A stretch of 64,000 nucleotides of DNA from Eubacteriales bacterium (GTDB taxonomy: Bacteria; Bacillota; Clostridia; Lachnospirales; Lachnospiraceae): contig JAUNNI010000004.1 of the NCBI GenBank assembly GCA_030531555.1, positions 1 to 64,000 of the forward strand. Direction: 5' to 3'. A program made the translations under genes and the position numbers. The notes under the pieces were generated by a model. That model was not told the DNA's origin, did not search any database, and worked only from the letters and a program-made list of their open reading frames with translations. Every line of letters starts with the position of its first letter. Position 1 is the first letter of the stretch. Shown one piece after another: positions 1 through 8,372 of this stretch.

Positions 1-58
1 GTTTTAGCGATTTTCAGGGACATTCGAAAGCCGCTTTATTGCGACAACCCCTTTTATT

Positions 59-1294
59 CTATCTTGATGTATGTTTTGAAATCAAATCAATAAAATCAGA
101 AATAACTTCCTGAATATTTTGGTAAGAATCCCATTTTTCAAATAACATTCGGTCAATATCCACATTTAAGAATTTCGCTTTCGTTCTAAGATTATTATCT
201 TTGATACAATCAAAATCAGCAGTGTCCATATCACCAATAACACGGCTAAAGTTGACGCATGCTGCAAAACCGAAGCATTCTCTTAAAATATCAAGAGCAA
301 GTGTTTCTTTATAACCATTAGTTACCTTGTATTGAATCTTAGCATCTTTATCCCAATACTCAAAGAAAAACTTAATATAATCTGTATAAAGAGACTGAAT
401 TAAACCTAAAACATAAGTAATGTGTCTGTTGCGCAGGAAACCGGAATCGAATGGGCGGAAGGCTGCGGAACAAAGCTGCGCCAAAAGATTGGCAATAATA
501 AAACCAAGATCATAAGAAAATGGGGCGCCAAAAGTGTATTCCATATCAATGACTTTAAGGTTTTCATCATCTGCAAAAAGATTGGAGGTATGGAAATCTC
601 CATGAATTAATGTTTCAGACTTACTCATGAAAAGATGACGAAGCTTATATCTTTGGAATTGTAACTTTTCATCATATCGAATGGCTTTACAATATGCTTC
701 ATATTCAGGTCCACATGATGGATCATAACGATCTGAACCAAAAATCTTAAGGAAGATACCATCTTCCATGATGACACGAAGCTCAGCGTTCATGAAATCT
801 GAAAGAAGCTTACGATAGTCTGCACTGGAAAGATAAAATTCCGAAGTGTAGAAATGAGTCGCCGCCAGATAATGGGCACCTTGCTTAGCAAGTTCTGGAA
901 AACGATGATTTTCATTTAACTGATATCGAATTAATTTAAGATTAGAAACATCTTCCATAATAAAGATATGATTCTCATCGTCCATAAAATATAATTCAGG
1001 AACATATTGTGGAACAATCTTTGAGCGAAGTTTCATAATCTCATATTCTTTTCGATTACGATTTGGATCCATTTTTTTGCCACGACGTCTTAAAGTGGAT
1101 GTGGACTGTTTTACAATATAAGAAGAATCAGAATCTGCAATACGGAAAACAAAATTACAGTAACCGTCTCCTTCCACATCCTGACCTAAATCACCATCAC
1201 CAATCATGGATACGGTTACAGGTTCCTTAAGTGTGATAGAAGGAACATAGTCATGAATATAAGAAAGTATATTTTCTTTATTTAAAATAATCAT
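59..1294 (-). CDS. MtnK-like small-molecule kinase (APH fold), copy 2 of a tandem pair
   Basis: A 411-residue kinase of the choline kinase/aminoglycoside phosphotransferase fold, closest in motif pattern to 5-methylthioribose kinase. Visible landmarks are the ATP lysine in YIVKQS (K62), the catalytic loop LIHGDFHTSN (H231, D233, N238) and the metal-binding VIDMEYTF (D250), followed by YDLGFIIANL as in MtnK. It phosphorylates a small hydroxylated substrate, probably a 5-substituted ribose; the substrate cannot be read from sequence. An AGGAG ribosome binding site sits 7 nt before the ATG. It is the fourth gene of the minus-strand microcompartment operon, 14 nt after its paralogue. The 58 nt beyond its stop to the window edge show no clear terminator, so the operon may continue. 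Confidence 0.8.
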   Translation of the reverse strand: MIILNKENILSYIHDYVPSITLKEPVTVSMIGDGDLGQDVEGDGYCNFVFRIADSDSSYIVKQSTSTLRRRGKKMDPNRNRKEYEIMKLRSKIVPQYVPELYFMDDENHIFIMEDVSNLKLIRYQLNENHRFPELAKQGAHYLAATHFYTSEFYLSSADYRKLLSDFMNAELRVIMEDGIFLKIFGSDRYDPSCGPEYEAYCKAIRYDEKLQFQRYKLRHLFMSKSETLIHGDFHTSNLFADDENLKVIDMEYTFGAPFSYDLGFIIANLLAQLCSAAFRPFDSGFLRNRHITYVLGLIQSLYTDYIKFFFEYWDKDAKIQYKVTNGYKETLALDILRECFGFAACVNFSRVIGDMDTADFDCIKDNNLRTKAKFLNVDIDRMLFEKWDSYQNIQEVISDFIDLISKHTSR

Positions 1295-1308
1295 AACAAA
1301 ACTCCTTT

Positions 1309-2559
1309 CTATAACTTAAGATCCTGTATATTTCTACAATAGATTTCTTCGATGGCATAAATGTCAGCGATCAAATCATCGATAGTTTCATAAGAATCCC
1401 AGCCGATTAACATCTGTTTATTAATGATGATGGATAAACATTTTGCGTTATGTCGCTGTACGAAATCATCAATCTCATCATAATCTGCATAAGGAATGAT
1501 ATTACAAATACGTCCAAGCATAGCAGAAGCAGCAAAACCAATACTTTCTTGAAGTGTTGTCATACGGAAATCTTCAAAAAGACCAGGAATGTTCTGATAA
1601 ATATCTTTGGCATCTTCTTGCCAATACTGAATGAAATAATCACAGAACTTAGTATAAGTATCACGAATGATAGAAATACAATAATCTTTGTATTCCTTAC
1701 GTGCCTGTTCACTGTCAAATGGACGGAAAGTGGCAGCACAATACTGTGCAATAAAATTCGCCATGAAATATCCAAGATCATAAGAGAATGGGCCACAGAA
1801 AGTATATTCCATATCGATTACTTTTGTTTCATCTGGACCAGCAAATACATTGGAGGTATGAAGGTCACCGTGAATTAAGCATTCCCCTTTGGACATATAA
1901 AGATGACGAAGTTTCTGACGAGAAATCAGAACTTGAGGATCTGCACATACACGTTTGGCAAATGTAACAAATTCTGGATCCATTGGACGTCCAACCGTAT
2001 CTTCCTCCACAACCTTTGTAAGGAACATACCAACATCCATGATATCGCGCATAGTTGAATTCATGAAATGAACGGCAAGATCACGGAAATCTTTGGTTGG
2101 AAGATAGTATTCGGAAGTGTAAAATTCTGTTGCAGCCATATATCTTGCAATATCATCTGCAAGACGAGGGAAACTAACTCCTTTAAGCAGCTGAAAACGA
2201 GAAATACGAAGTCGAGAAACATCTTCTGTAATAAAAACACGATTTTCTTCGTCGCAATCATAAATTTCAGGAATGAGATCTGGACAGATGGCGTGTCTTA
2301 TTTTCATGGATTCATATTCTAATTTATAACGGTCAATATCTAAGACGAACTTGCCTTTGGAACGACTGTCAATGCGGGATTGTTTTACAATCAAATGATG
2401 TTCTCCATCGGATACACGATATACAAAATTAATGAATCCATCGCCGTCTTCTTCTACAGAACCTTCCCCAATGGCAGATACAGTGATATTTCCGTTTGGA
2501 TTGAAGAAATCCAATCTGGATTTCACATATTCAACAACATTTTCTTTGTTGATCTGCAT
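1309..2559 (-). CDS. MtnK-like small-molecule kinase (APH fold), copy 1 of a tandem pair
   Basis: A 416-residue paralogue of the neighbouring kinase, sharing its order of motifs: VKQS lysine (K59), LIHGDLHTSN catalytic loop (H230, D232, N237), VIDMEYTF metal site (D249) and YDLGYFMANF. The family includes 5-methylthioribose kinase and kinases acting on 5-deoxyribose-like sugars. A GTG codon at 2571 is in frame, but it directly abuts the AGGAGG ribosome binding site at 2572-2577, so the ATG at 2559 is the usable start. The two kinases differ clearly in sequence, so this is an old duplication and the copies may have different substrates. It lies between the EutP-like GTPase gene and the second kinase in one minus-strand operon. 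Confidence 0.8.
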   Translation of the reverse strand: MQINKENVVEYVKSRLDFFNPNGNITVSAIGEGSVEEDGDGFINFVYRVSDGEHHLIVKQSRIDSRSKGKFVLDIDRYKLEYESMKIRHAICPDLIPEIYDCDEENRVFITEDVSRLRISRFQLLKGVSFPRLADDIARYMAATEFYTSEYYLPTKDFRDLAVHFMNSTMRDIMDVGMFLTKVVEEDTVGRPMDPEFVTFAKRVCADPQVLISRQKLRHLYMSKGECLIHGDLHTSNVFAGPDETKVIDMEYTFCGPFSYDLGYFMANFIAQYCAATFRPFDSEQARKEYKDYCISIIRDTYTKFCDYFIQYWQEDAKDIYQNIPGLFEDFRMTTLQESIGFAASAMLGRICNIIPYADYDEIDDFVQRHNAKCLSIIINKQMLIGWDSYETIDDLIADIYAIEEIYCRNIQDLKL

Positions 2560-2583
2560 GGAAAAAATCACCTCCTGTAAAAA

Positions 2584-3063
2584 TTAATCAAAATAATCAT
2601 CAGCGAAACGTTTTTCATAATCCTTTTTATATTTTTCAAGGATTTTATGAAGTCCGTCTACCAATTCATCAATTCCTTCGTTGGTCACTGAACTAACCTC
2701 GAAAATATTCTGACAGCCTGCCAGCTCAAGATAGCCACGTCCCTGTTTGATTTTACAATTTGGTAAATCAATCTTTGTAAGAATACCAACAACAGGTTTT
2801 TCGAACTTACTGGTAAGACCACCGGAGAACCAGCAATCATCGCTGGTAGAATCCTGAACAAGCCCAATAAGATCAGCGTCGTGGGAAGTGATGGTCAAAG
2901 ATCCCCAGTAACCACGTTGCTGCATGTACTCGCCAGGTGTATCAATAAAATTACCGACATATTCGACGGTTTGTGTCTTGTCATATTTAATCTCTTTGTC
3001 GATCAAACGCTGGATCAGGGTTGTTTTCCCCGCAGCGGAAGGACCAATTAACATTACTCTCAT
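2584..3063 (-). CDS. eutP: EutP/PduV-family microcompartment GTPase
   Basis: A 159-residue small P-loop GTPase. The Walker A motif GPSAAGKTT spans residues 7-15, the G3 motif is DTPGEY, and the G4 motif is TKID. Length and motif order match EutP/PduV, proteins encoded in microcompartment operons and thought to act in placement or assembly of the compartments. The start is supported by AGGAG about 9 nt upstream. It sits between the shell-protein gene and the kinase pair, which is the strongest evidence that this operon serves a microcompartment. The real GTPase target is unknown. Confidence 0.88.
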   Translation of the reverse strand: MRVMLIGPSAAGKTTLIQRLIDKEIKYDKTQTVEYVGNFIDTPGEYMQQRGYWGSLTITSHDADLIGLVQDSTSDDCWFSGGLTSKFEKPVVGILTKIDLPNCKIKQGRGYLELAGCQNIFEVSSVTNEGIDELVDGLHKILEKYKKDYEKRFADDYFD

Positions 3064-3084
3064 AAAATAGAGCTCCTAACGAAA

Positions 3085-3465
3085 TCAGGTTTTGGTGATA
3101 GAAACTGCATCAAAACCAAGTTTATTATAGAATGTAGAGATTACGCTGCTAAGAGCTGCCTCAACATTTGCGGTGGAGCCAACAATGATTACAGAACCAG
3201 AGAAACGGTCAACGAAACCAAGTTTGATGGATGCTGCTTTTGTACAGATATCTGCTGCAATGATTGTAGCTTCCGATGGTGTGATAGTAAGGATACCAAT
3301 TGCATCGTGGTAGTCATCTGGTAAACCAAGTTTCTTATATACAGAAGCCTTTGGACGGGTTACCATGTGCGCGAGGGTGATCTGTTTGCCAGGAACGTAT
3401 TCCTGGATCATACGCGATTTATCGCCATCCGCGTTGACACCGTTATTTATCATATCTTTTGCCAT
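3085..3465 (-). CDS. eutS: EutS/PduU-type microcompartment shell protein (circularly permuted BMC domain)
   Basis: A 126-residue BMC-domain protein. Residues from about 18 onward ([15 protein letters not shown], then [43 protein letters not shown]) match the EutS/PduU group, which forms hexamers with a beta-barrel plug in the polyhedral shell. There is a short N-terminal extension of about 17 residues compared with EutS. An in-frame upstream start at 3492 exists, but AAGGAG lies 6 nt before the ATG at 3465. This is the first gene of the operon, preceded by a good promoter and two palindromes. No other shell gene is visible; hexamer BMC-H and pentamer genes must lie elsewhere, possibly left of the window. 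Confidence 0.92.
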   Translation of the reverse strand: MAKDMINNGVNADGDKSRMIQEYVPGKQITLAHMVTRPKASVYKKLGLPDDYHDAIGILTITPSEATIIAADICTKAASIKLGFVDRFSGSVIIVGSTANVEAALSSVISTFYNKLGFDAVSITKT

Positions 3466-3487
3466 AAAAACTCCTTTCTGCCAAGAG

Positions 3488-3542
3488 ACCAATATGGTTC
3501 CGGGCCTGAGAAGGCATAGTAAACCTATTAAACCATTTTGGT
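3488..3542. promoter_or_regulatory. Pair of ACCA-N3-TGGT palindromes, candidate operators
   Basis: ACCATTTTGGT at 3532-3542 overlaps the predicted transcription start and ACCAATATGGT at 3488-3498 lies in the leader, 44 bp (about four helical turns) away. Two equal half-site palindromes on one face of the DNA downstream of a promoter is a typical repressor arrangement. The regulator is not identified. Confidence 0.45.
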
Positions 3543-3545
3543 AAT

Positions 3546-3574
3546 ATTATATAAATATAATGGGAAAAAGTAAA
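3546..3574 (-). promoter_or_regulatory. Sigma-A promoter of the microcompartment operon
   Basis: On the minus strand TTTACT (3569-3574) is followed after 17 nt by TATAAT (3546-3551). The predicted start point near 3539 gives a leader of about 75 nt before the eutS-like gene. It is the only convincing promoter in the gap. Confidence 0.6.
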
Positions 3575-3717
3575 TGTTACTCTTATATGTTTACTAGCAT
3601 TCTTTTGTTGCAAAACTTTAAAAATCATGTGACAAGTGCAAGAAATGGAAGGTAAAAGAAAAAAGAGAAAATAAAAAACATCATCTTTGGAAAAAAACAA
3701 ACCCCAAAAGGGCTATC

Positions 3718-3746
3718 TTGAAAAAAACATACATTCGCGATATGAT
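3718..3746 (+). promoter_or_regulatory. Sigma-A promoter of the GIY-YIG gene
   Basis: TTGAAA (3718-3723), a 17-nt spacer, then TATGAT (3741-3746). The expected start point, about 7 nt after the -10 box, coincides with the A of the ATG at 3753, so the transcript would be leaderless. Confidence 0.6.
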
Positions 3747-3752
3747 ACCTTT

Positions 3753-4013
3753 ATGAATTATACATATATATTACTATGCAGTGATGAAACATTATATACT
3801 GGATGGACCAATGATTTGGAAAATCGTGTTCGTTGCCACAATGAGAAAAAGGGGGCAAAATATACAAAAACAAGGACCCCGGTAACGCTCGTCTACTATG
3901 AGACATTTGACACGAAACAGGAGGCCCAAAAAAGAGAGTATGCGATTAAGAAAATGAGCAGAAAAGAAAAAATTCTACTGATTAGCTCAGATCTTAATCC
4001 GGTAAAAGAATGA
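3753..4013 (+). CDS. GIY-YIG domain protein (UPF0213/YhbQ family)
   Basis: An 86-residue single-domain protein. MNYTYILLCSDETLYTGWTNDLENRVRCHN carries the YIL...YTGWT form of the GIY-YIG signature with the conserved arginine in helix 1, and the rest (GAKYTKTRTPVTLVYYE) matches the YhbQ/UPF0213 family of small putative nucleases. An open frame extends up to 3687, but those 22 residues overlay the promoter, so the ATG at 3753 is preferred. No Shine-Dalgarno sequence precedes it. It converges on the hemolysin-III gene with only 3 nt between the two stop codons. The cellular role of the family is poorly known; DNA repair or processing is often suggested. Confidence 0.85.
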   Translation: MNYTYILLCSDETLYTGWTNDLENRVRCHNEKKGAKYTKTRTPVTLVYYETFDTKQEAQKREYAIKKMSRKEKILLISSDLNPVKE

Positions 4014-4016
4014 TAT

Positions 4017-4676
4017 TTACAAAAGGTAAAGGTACATCACAATAAAGTGACACAGGCTTCCACCCATTACGAAAAGATGGAAGATTTCATGTCTTCCAAA
4101 ATTTTTTGGAAGTTTATGAAAGATTGGCAGATCAAAGGCATAAAGGATTCCACCAATGGTATAAATAATGCCACCAACGAGCAACCATAAAAAGGCACCA
4201 TGGGAAAGATTTTCAATGATGATGCGGAAGGCAAATACGCAGGTCCAACCCATAAAAATATAGATGGATGAGCTAACCCAATGTGGACAAAATACAAAAG
4301 CAATCTTTACAAGAATACCAATAAAAGCCATGGTCCAGATATAGATCAACATTGGAATTCCGTATTTGGATGGGAGAACCAGCATACAGATTGGTGTGTA
4401 AGAACCCGCAATTAAAACAAAGATCATGGAATGATCTAAACGTTTTAAAAATTTATTGACTTTTATAGAGATATCAAGTGAATGATAGAGCGTGCTGGCT
4501 CCATAAAGCAAAATCATGCTACAGATGAAAATAGTCATGGCGATGGTTGCATCTTCCGATTGAAAAGTAGCCTTGTGAATGAGTGGGATTGCGAAAACTG
4601 CCGCGCTTATCATCGCGATTAAATGAGTGATGGCACTGCCTGGATCTTTTAATTTGTGATTGGTTTTATGATTCAT
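4017..4676 (-). CDS. trhA: Hemolysin III / PAQR family integral membrane protein
   Basis: A 219-residue polytopic protein with seven predicted membrane segments. The N-terminal DPGSAITHLIA, the middle GASTLYHSLDI and SxxxxxxLDHSMIF, and the C-terminal GRHEIFHLFVMGGSLCHF carry the conserved serine, aspartate and three histidines of the hemolysin III/PAQR metal site. Bacterial members (YqfA, TrhA) act in membrane energy or lipid homeostasis rather than as true hemolysins. AAGGAGG precedes the start. The gene is divergent from the nitrilase gene and shares a 171-nt intergenic region containing a 21-bp palindrome. Confidence 0.9.
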   Translation of the reverse strand: MNHKTNHKLKDPGSAITHLIAMISAAVFAIPLIHKATFQSEDATIAMTIFICSMILLYGASTLYHSLDISIKVNKFLKRLDHSMIFVLIAGSYTPICMLVLPSKYGIPMLIYIWTMAFIGILVKIAFVFCPHWVSSSIYIFMGWTCVFAFRIIIENLSHGAFLWLLVGGIIYTIGGILYAFDLPIFHKLPKNFGRHEIFHLFVMGGSLCHFIVMYLYLL

Positions 4677-4760
4677 AGAAAAACCTCCTTCTATTGATGA
4701 AATATTAAAAAACTGATTTTGTATTTACGAAACTTATTAAGAGATAATTAATAATCTTAT

Positions 4761-4781
4761 ATGTAGTTTTCATTACTACAT
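4761..4781. promoter_or_regulatory. Operator-like palindrome between divergent genes
   Basis: Seven-base arms ATGTAGT and ACTACAT flank a 7-nt centre, between the hemolysin-III gene (minus) and the nitrilase gene (plus). Position and symmetry suggest a protein binding site for either gene; no regulator is adjacent. Confidence 0.35.
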
Positions 4782-4847
4782 TATCTATGATGAGATACTA
4801 TCATTAATCAAAGAAAAAAGCAAGAAAAATATGACCAAGGGGGAAGT

Positions 4848-5642
4848 ATGCATAGATTTGGATTAGTTCAGATGGATATTGTCTGGGAAAATATTGGGGA
4901 AAACAAAAAGAAAGTAGAAAGATTTTTAAAAGAGGCAAAAGAAAAGGCAGTGGAATGTATAGTATTTCCGGAAATGACCATGACGGGTTTCTCCATGAAT
5001 ACATCCATGGCTGCATACTATGATGAAATTAATGAATTTTTTGAGAAAAAAGCAGTAGAATATGGTGTGACGATTGTCTATGGCATCATCGCTGAGGGTG
5101 GAAAAGAGAAATTTGAAAATCGTTTGATTATTGTGGATGAGACAGGAAAACGTCTCATGGAATATGCGAAGATCCATCCATTTTCTTTTGGCGCAGAAAG
5201 TAAATATTATACTGGCGGAGAGCAGGTGTATGCTTGTCATTGGAAAGACACGATCCTGAGTGGATTTATCTGCTATGATCTTCGTTTTCCAACCATTTTC
5301 CAGATGGTTTCCAAAGAAAGTAAAGTTATTTTTGTCATTGCCAATTGGCCGGATGCCAGAGTGGATCAGTGGGATGCCTTACTTTGTGCAAGGGCCGTGG
5401 AAAATGCATGTTATGTGATTGGGGTAAACCGCACTGGAAGAGCAGGATCCTTAAATTATAATGGCCATGCAGGTGCATATAATTTTAACGGAGAGAGACT
5501 TACAGAAATCATAGAAGAAGAAGCAATGCTTACAGTGGATCTAGATCTTTCTCTGATTGATCAGTTCCGCGCTGGTTTTCCGGTAATTCAGGATCGAAGA
5601 AGTGATCTTTATAAAAAGATGAAGTTAATTATTCATGAGTAA
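4848..5642 (+). CDS. Carbon-nitrogen hydrolase, omega-amidase-like nitrilase superfamily
   Basis: A 264-residue cytoplasmic hydrolase with the complete nitrilase triad: Glu42 in FPEMTMTGFSMN, Lys108 in YAKIHPFSFG and Cys142 in SGFICYDLRFP. The TMTGFSMN segment and the overall length resemble YafV/Nit2 omega-amidases, which hydrolyse alpha-ketoglutaramate or alpha-ketosuccinamate to the oxo-acid and ammonia, a repair function for transaminase side products. The start follows a GGGGGAAG ribosome binding site. It stands alone, divergent from trhA and convergent with the acyltransferase operon. Another small amide could be the substrate. Confidence 0.85.
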   Translation: MHRFGLVQMDIVWENIGENKKKVERFLKEAKEKAVECIVFPEMTMTGFSMNTSMAAYYDEINEFFEKKAVEYGVTIVYGIIAEGGKEKFENRLIIVDETGKRLMEYAKIHPFSFGAESKYYTGGEQVYACHWKDTILSGFICYDLRFPTIFQMVSKESKVIFVIANWPDARVDQWDALLCARAVENACYVIGVNRTGRAGSLNYNGHAGAYNFNGERLTEIIEEEAMLTVDLDLSLIDQFRAGFPVIQDRRSDLYKKMKLIIHE

Positions 5643-5678
5643 GCGAGAGTTCTTTTTCTATGATTCCTGATCTGATTA

Positions 5679-6572
5679 TTATTTATAATCAAAACCACTT
5701 GGTATATTCAAAGGTTGATCCAATAATTCTGGGTTAGCAAAAATGTGTTTGATCAGTTTGAGGCTTCTTGCAAAATAGAAACCATCCGCAATACGTTCAT
5801 CTAATGTCGCGCCGATATCTACCACATCGCGAATTTCGCGGTGACCATCTGGCATAAGGATTTCTTCTTTATGAAGTGTACCAATGGTGACCATAATACT
5901 GTTGGTTCCGTAGTTGTTGAGGTGGTGATATACAGAAGGACATTTGATACTTCCCAGGTTACTGCATAATACAGTCGTATAATTTGGATCCCCTTCTGTG
6001 ATGAAACCGAAGTTGAGTCCCCAGTAATCAAGCCATCTTACTACACGAACGATAAACATAAGAAGGAATCGGGGAAGTTTTGCCAGTTTATCCATCAAGG
6101 CATCTACACCACCGGTGGAAATTTCACTTTTTCGGGTTTCTCTCACATCACCGACGATTTTTTTGCTGATATCGTCTAAGGTATCTTCTTCTTTTGGCAC
6201 TAAAACCATCAGCGCTTCCTCGGAATGATCCGTGAATCGACGTTTACAGACAAAACTTAAGCTGATTTCGTTACGTTCATAGATACGACCACCCTGTACA
6301 AATCGGTTCATAAGAGGGCGTTCCTTTATCATTCTGGCGATGCCGGTGATGGCACAATGGAAAATGGTAGTTTTGTAGTCAGGATGCTCTATATTTTTCG
6401 CTTCAATGTATTTTACTAATTCTGTAGCATCAAGCGTTTCGTTTAAATATACTTCACAATCAGTACGATTAGGCATAAGCAGGGACATGATACTCTGAAG
6501 GCCCGGTGCGTTGCGAACCAAACGTCCATCTTTACGATCTCCCCAGCGTCTTTTTGTTTTCTCTTTACTCAT
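5679..6572 (-). CDS. 2-oxoacid dehydrogenase E2-like acyltransferase domain protein, active-site His replaced
   Basis: A 297-residue protein resembling the catalytic domain of lipoyl-type E2 acyltransferases (chloramphenicol acetyltransferase fold), with no lipoyl or E1/E3-binding domain in front. The terminal motif, normally DHRxxDG, reads LDERIADGFYFARSL, so the catalytic histidine is glutamate (GAA codon checked). NYTTVLCSNLGSI and the VDIGATLDERIADG tail otherwise align well. The start overlaps the end of the upstream acyl-CoA ligase gene by 8 nt, implying translational coupling. It probably takes an acyl group from that ligase or acts as a non-catalytic partner. No E1 or E3 genes are present, so a dehydrogenase complex role is unlikely. 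Confidence 0.7.
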   Translation of the reverse strand: MSKEKTKRRWGDRKDGRLVRNAPGLQSIMSLLMPNRTDCEVYLNETLDATELVKYIEAKNIEHPDYKTTIFHCAITGIARMIKERPLMNRFVQGGRIYERNEISLSFVCKRRFTDHSEEALMVLVPKEEDTLDDISKKIVGDVRETRKSEISTGGVDALMDKLAKLPRFLLMFIVRVVRWLDYWGLNFGFITEGDPNYTTVLCSNLGSIKCPSVYHHLNNYGTNSIMVTIGTLHKEEILMPDGHREIRDVVDIGATLDERIADGFYFARSLKLIKHIFANPELLDQPLNIPSGFDYK

Positions 6573-8268
6573 GGGATGCTCCTTTCGATTCCGCTTCTTT
6601 GTTGGCTTCTTCTTCCAAGAGACGGTAGGCTACTTTTCCCACCAATGTTTTTGGAAGTTCTTTTCTAAATTCAATTTCTTTAGGCCATGCATAGCGAGCT
6701 ACGCTATCTTTGACTCTGGCCATAATTCTTTCTTTACAGGCATCGTCGGGAGTAACGCCATCCTTCAAAACAATGTAGGCTTTGATGCGTTTCATACGAC
6801 GAGGGTCATTTACACCGATGACACAGCTATAAGACACGTCCGGGCAGCTGTCCAGAACATTTTCCAGTTGTCCTGGATAAACATTATAGCCATTGGTGAT
6901 AATCATACGTTTGATACGCTGTCGATAATATACATAGCCATCTTCGTCCATGCGACCAAGGTCTCCGGTATAAAGCCAGGTGCGTCCATCTGGCATGACA
7001 CGAAGAGTCTGTGCAGTTTCTTCCGGATTATCAAGATAACCAAGCATTACCGTTGGACCTGTTAAAATGATTTCTCCTTCTTCTCCATATGGCAATACTT
7101 CATCCGTTCCAGGGCGAACAATGGCATAAAGGGTATCTGGGAAAGGAAGACCAATACTGCCTTCGCGGTAAGAATCTTTTGGTGTCAGGCAGCTGGCAGT
7201 AACGCATTCGGTGAGTCCATAGCCTTCTCGAATCTGGATGGATGCGTTATGATCTTTTAAGAAAGCATCCACTTTTTTCTTTAATTCAATGGAGAGAGAA
7301 TCCCCTCCGCAGAACATTCCTTTTAAACAACTGAGATCTACACCATTAAGGGCATCCAAATGAAGCAGTGCCTCGAAAATCGTTGGAACGCCAGCGATAT
7401 AATTTGGTTTCTTTTTTGCCAGCATTTTCGCATAAGACTGGCTGGTAAATGTTGGCATGAGAATACAGGTTGCACCGTGAATAAAAACGGCATGAAGATT
7501 AATGCCTAAACCAAAACCGTGGAAACAAGGCATGCAGCTTAACATGGTAAGTCCCTTTGTCAGTTCTTGCTGGAGAGCTTCCTTAGCCTGGAGTCCACAG
7601 GCATTGAAATTTAAGTCGGTCAGACAGATTCCCTTTGGAACTCCGCTGGTACCACCACTATATAAGATGACAGCAGTTCGTTTTTCATCAAATGTAATTT
7701 CTGGAAGTGGAATTTCTTTCTTTCCCTTTTTTAAAAATTTGCTCCACAGCATGGCATGATCTGTATTTGGGTATTTCAGATAAGGTAAGCCGCTTTTTGC
7801 CGTGTAAGCTACTTTCAAAATAGGATTTAATTCATCCTGGATTCTGGCTACTAATACAGTAACATCCTGTGGAACCTTCTCTAAAGATTCTTCCACTTTC
7901 TCATAAAACATATCTGTAGTGAGGATTGCCTTACTCTTGGATATGGTCAGATAGAAAGTAATCTCATCTCTGGCAGAAAGGGGATGAACCATATTGGCAA
8001 CGGCACCAATTCGGTTCAAGGCATAAAAACAATCGAGGGCCTGTGGAATATTGGGAAGGCAAATGGTTACACGATCTCCCTGTCCAATTCCCATTGCAAG
8101 AAATGCTCTGGCAGCACGCTCGATTTTCTCTACAAATCTTTTATAGGAAGTTTTGCTGCCATAGAATTCATAAGTAGCATCTTTGGAATATTTTTTTTCC
8201 ATTTCTTTGATCATCTGAAACATGGTAAGTCTAGGGTATTCCAGATGATCTTTTGGTTTTGTACTCAT
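6565..8268 (-). CDS. AMP-dependent acyl-CoA synthetase (long-chain fatty acid-CoA ligase type)
   Basis: A 567-residue adenylate-forming enzyme. Core motifs are ILYSGGTSGVPKG (phosphate-binding loop), GYGLTECVT (A5) and YTGDLGRMDEDGYVYYRQRIKRMIITNGYNVYP (A7-A8), with the C-terminal lysine in LPKTLVGKVAYR (A10). It activates a carboxylic acid to acyl-AMP and then to a thioester, most probably with coenzyme A. Chain-length preference is not readable. It is the first gene of a two-gene minus-strand operon with the E2-like acyltransferase, suggesting activation followed by acyl transfer, for example in lipid or surface-molecule assembly. Confidence 0.88.
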   Translation of the reverse strand: MSTKPKDHLEYPRLTMFQMIKEMEKKYSKDATYEFYGSKTSYKRFVEKIERAARAFLAMGIGQGDRVTICLPNIPQALDCFYALNRIGAVANMVHPLSARDEITFYLTISKSKAILTTDMFYEKVEESLEKVPQDVTVLVARIQDELNPILKVAYTAKSGLPYLKYPNTDHAMLWSKFLKKGKKEIPLPEITFDEKRTAVILYSGGTSGVPKGICLTDLNFNACGLQAKEALQQELTKGLTMLSCMPCFHGFGLGINLHAVFIHGATCILMPTFTSQSYAKMLAKKKPNYIAGVPTIFEALLHLDALNGVDLSCLKGMFCGGDSLSIELKKKVDAFLKDHNASIQIREGYGLTECVTASCLTPKDSYREGSIGLPFPDTLYAIVRPGTDEVLPYGEEGEIILTGPTVMLGYLDNPEETAQTLRVMPDGRTWLYTGDLGRMDEDGYVYYRQRIKRMIITNGYNVYPGQLENVLDSCPDVSYSCVIGVNDPRRMKRIKAYIVLKDGVTPDDACKERIMARVKDSVARYAWPKEIEFRKELPKTLVGKVAYRLLEEEANKEAESKGASHE

Positions 8269-8301
8269 ATCTTTTCCTCTTTTATTTATTTCTTCTTGTC
8301 C

Positions 8302-8330
8302 ATTTTATCCTAAAAAAGGTGTTGTCGCAA
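8302..8330 (-). promoter_or_regulatory. Promoter of the acyl-CoA ligase operon
   Basis: Minus-strand TTGCGA (8325-8330), 17-nt spacer, TAAAAT (8302-8307). It sits about 35 nt before the ATG at 8268, which has GAGGAAAAG upstream. Confidence 0.5.
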
Positions 8331-8372
8331 TAGTAGACTAAAGTTTATGTTACCTTATAAGACTCCATTTTG

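Noticed and set aside
23..35. 13-mer ATTCGAAAGCCGC shared (inverted) with about 34709-34721
   Set aside because: With 64 kb on two strands, dozens of 13-mer coincidences are expected; flanking sequence does not match.
3443..3700. Minus-strand open frame of 85 residues
   Set aside because: It covers the promoter and leader of the microcompartment operon and has no start signal or family likeness.
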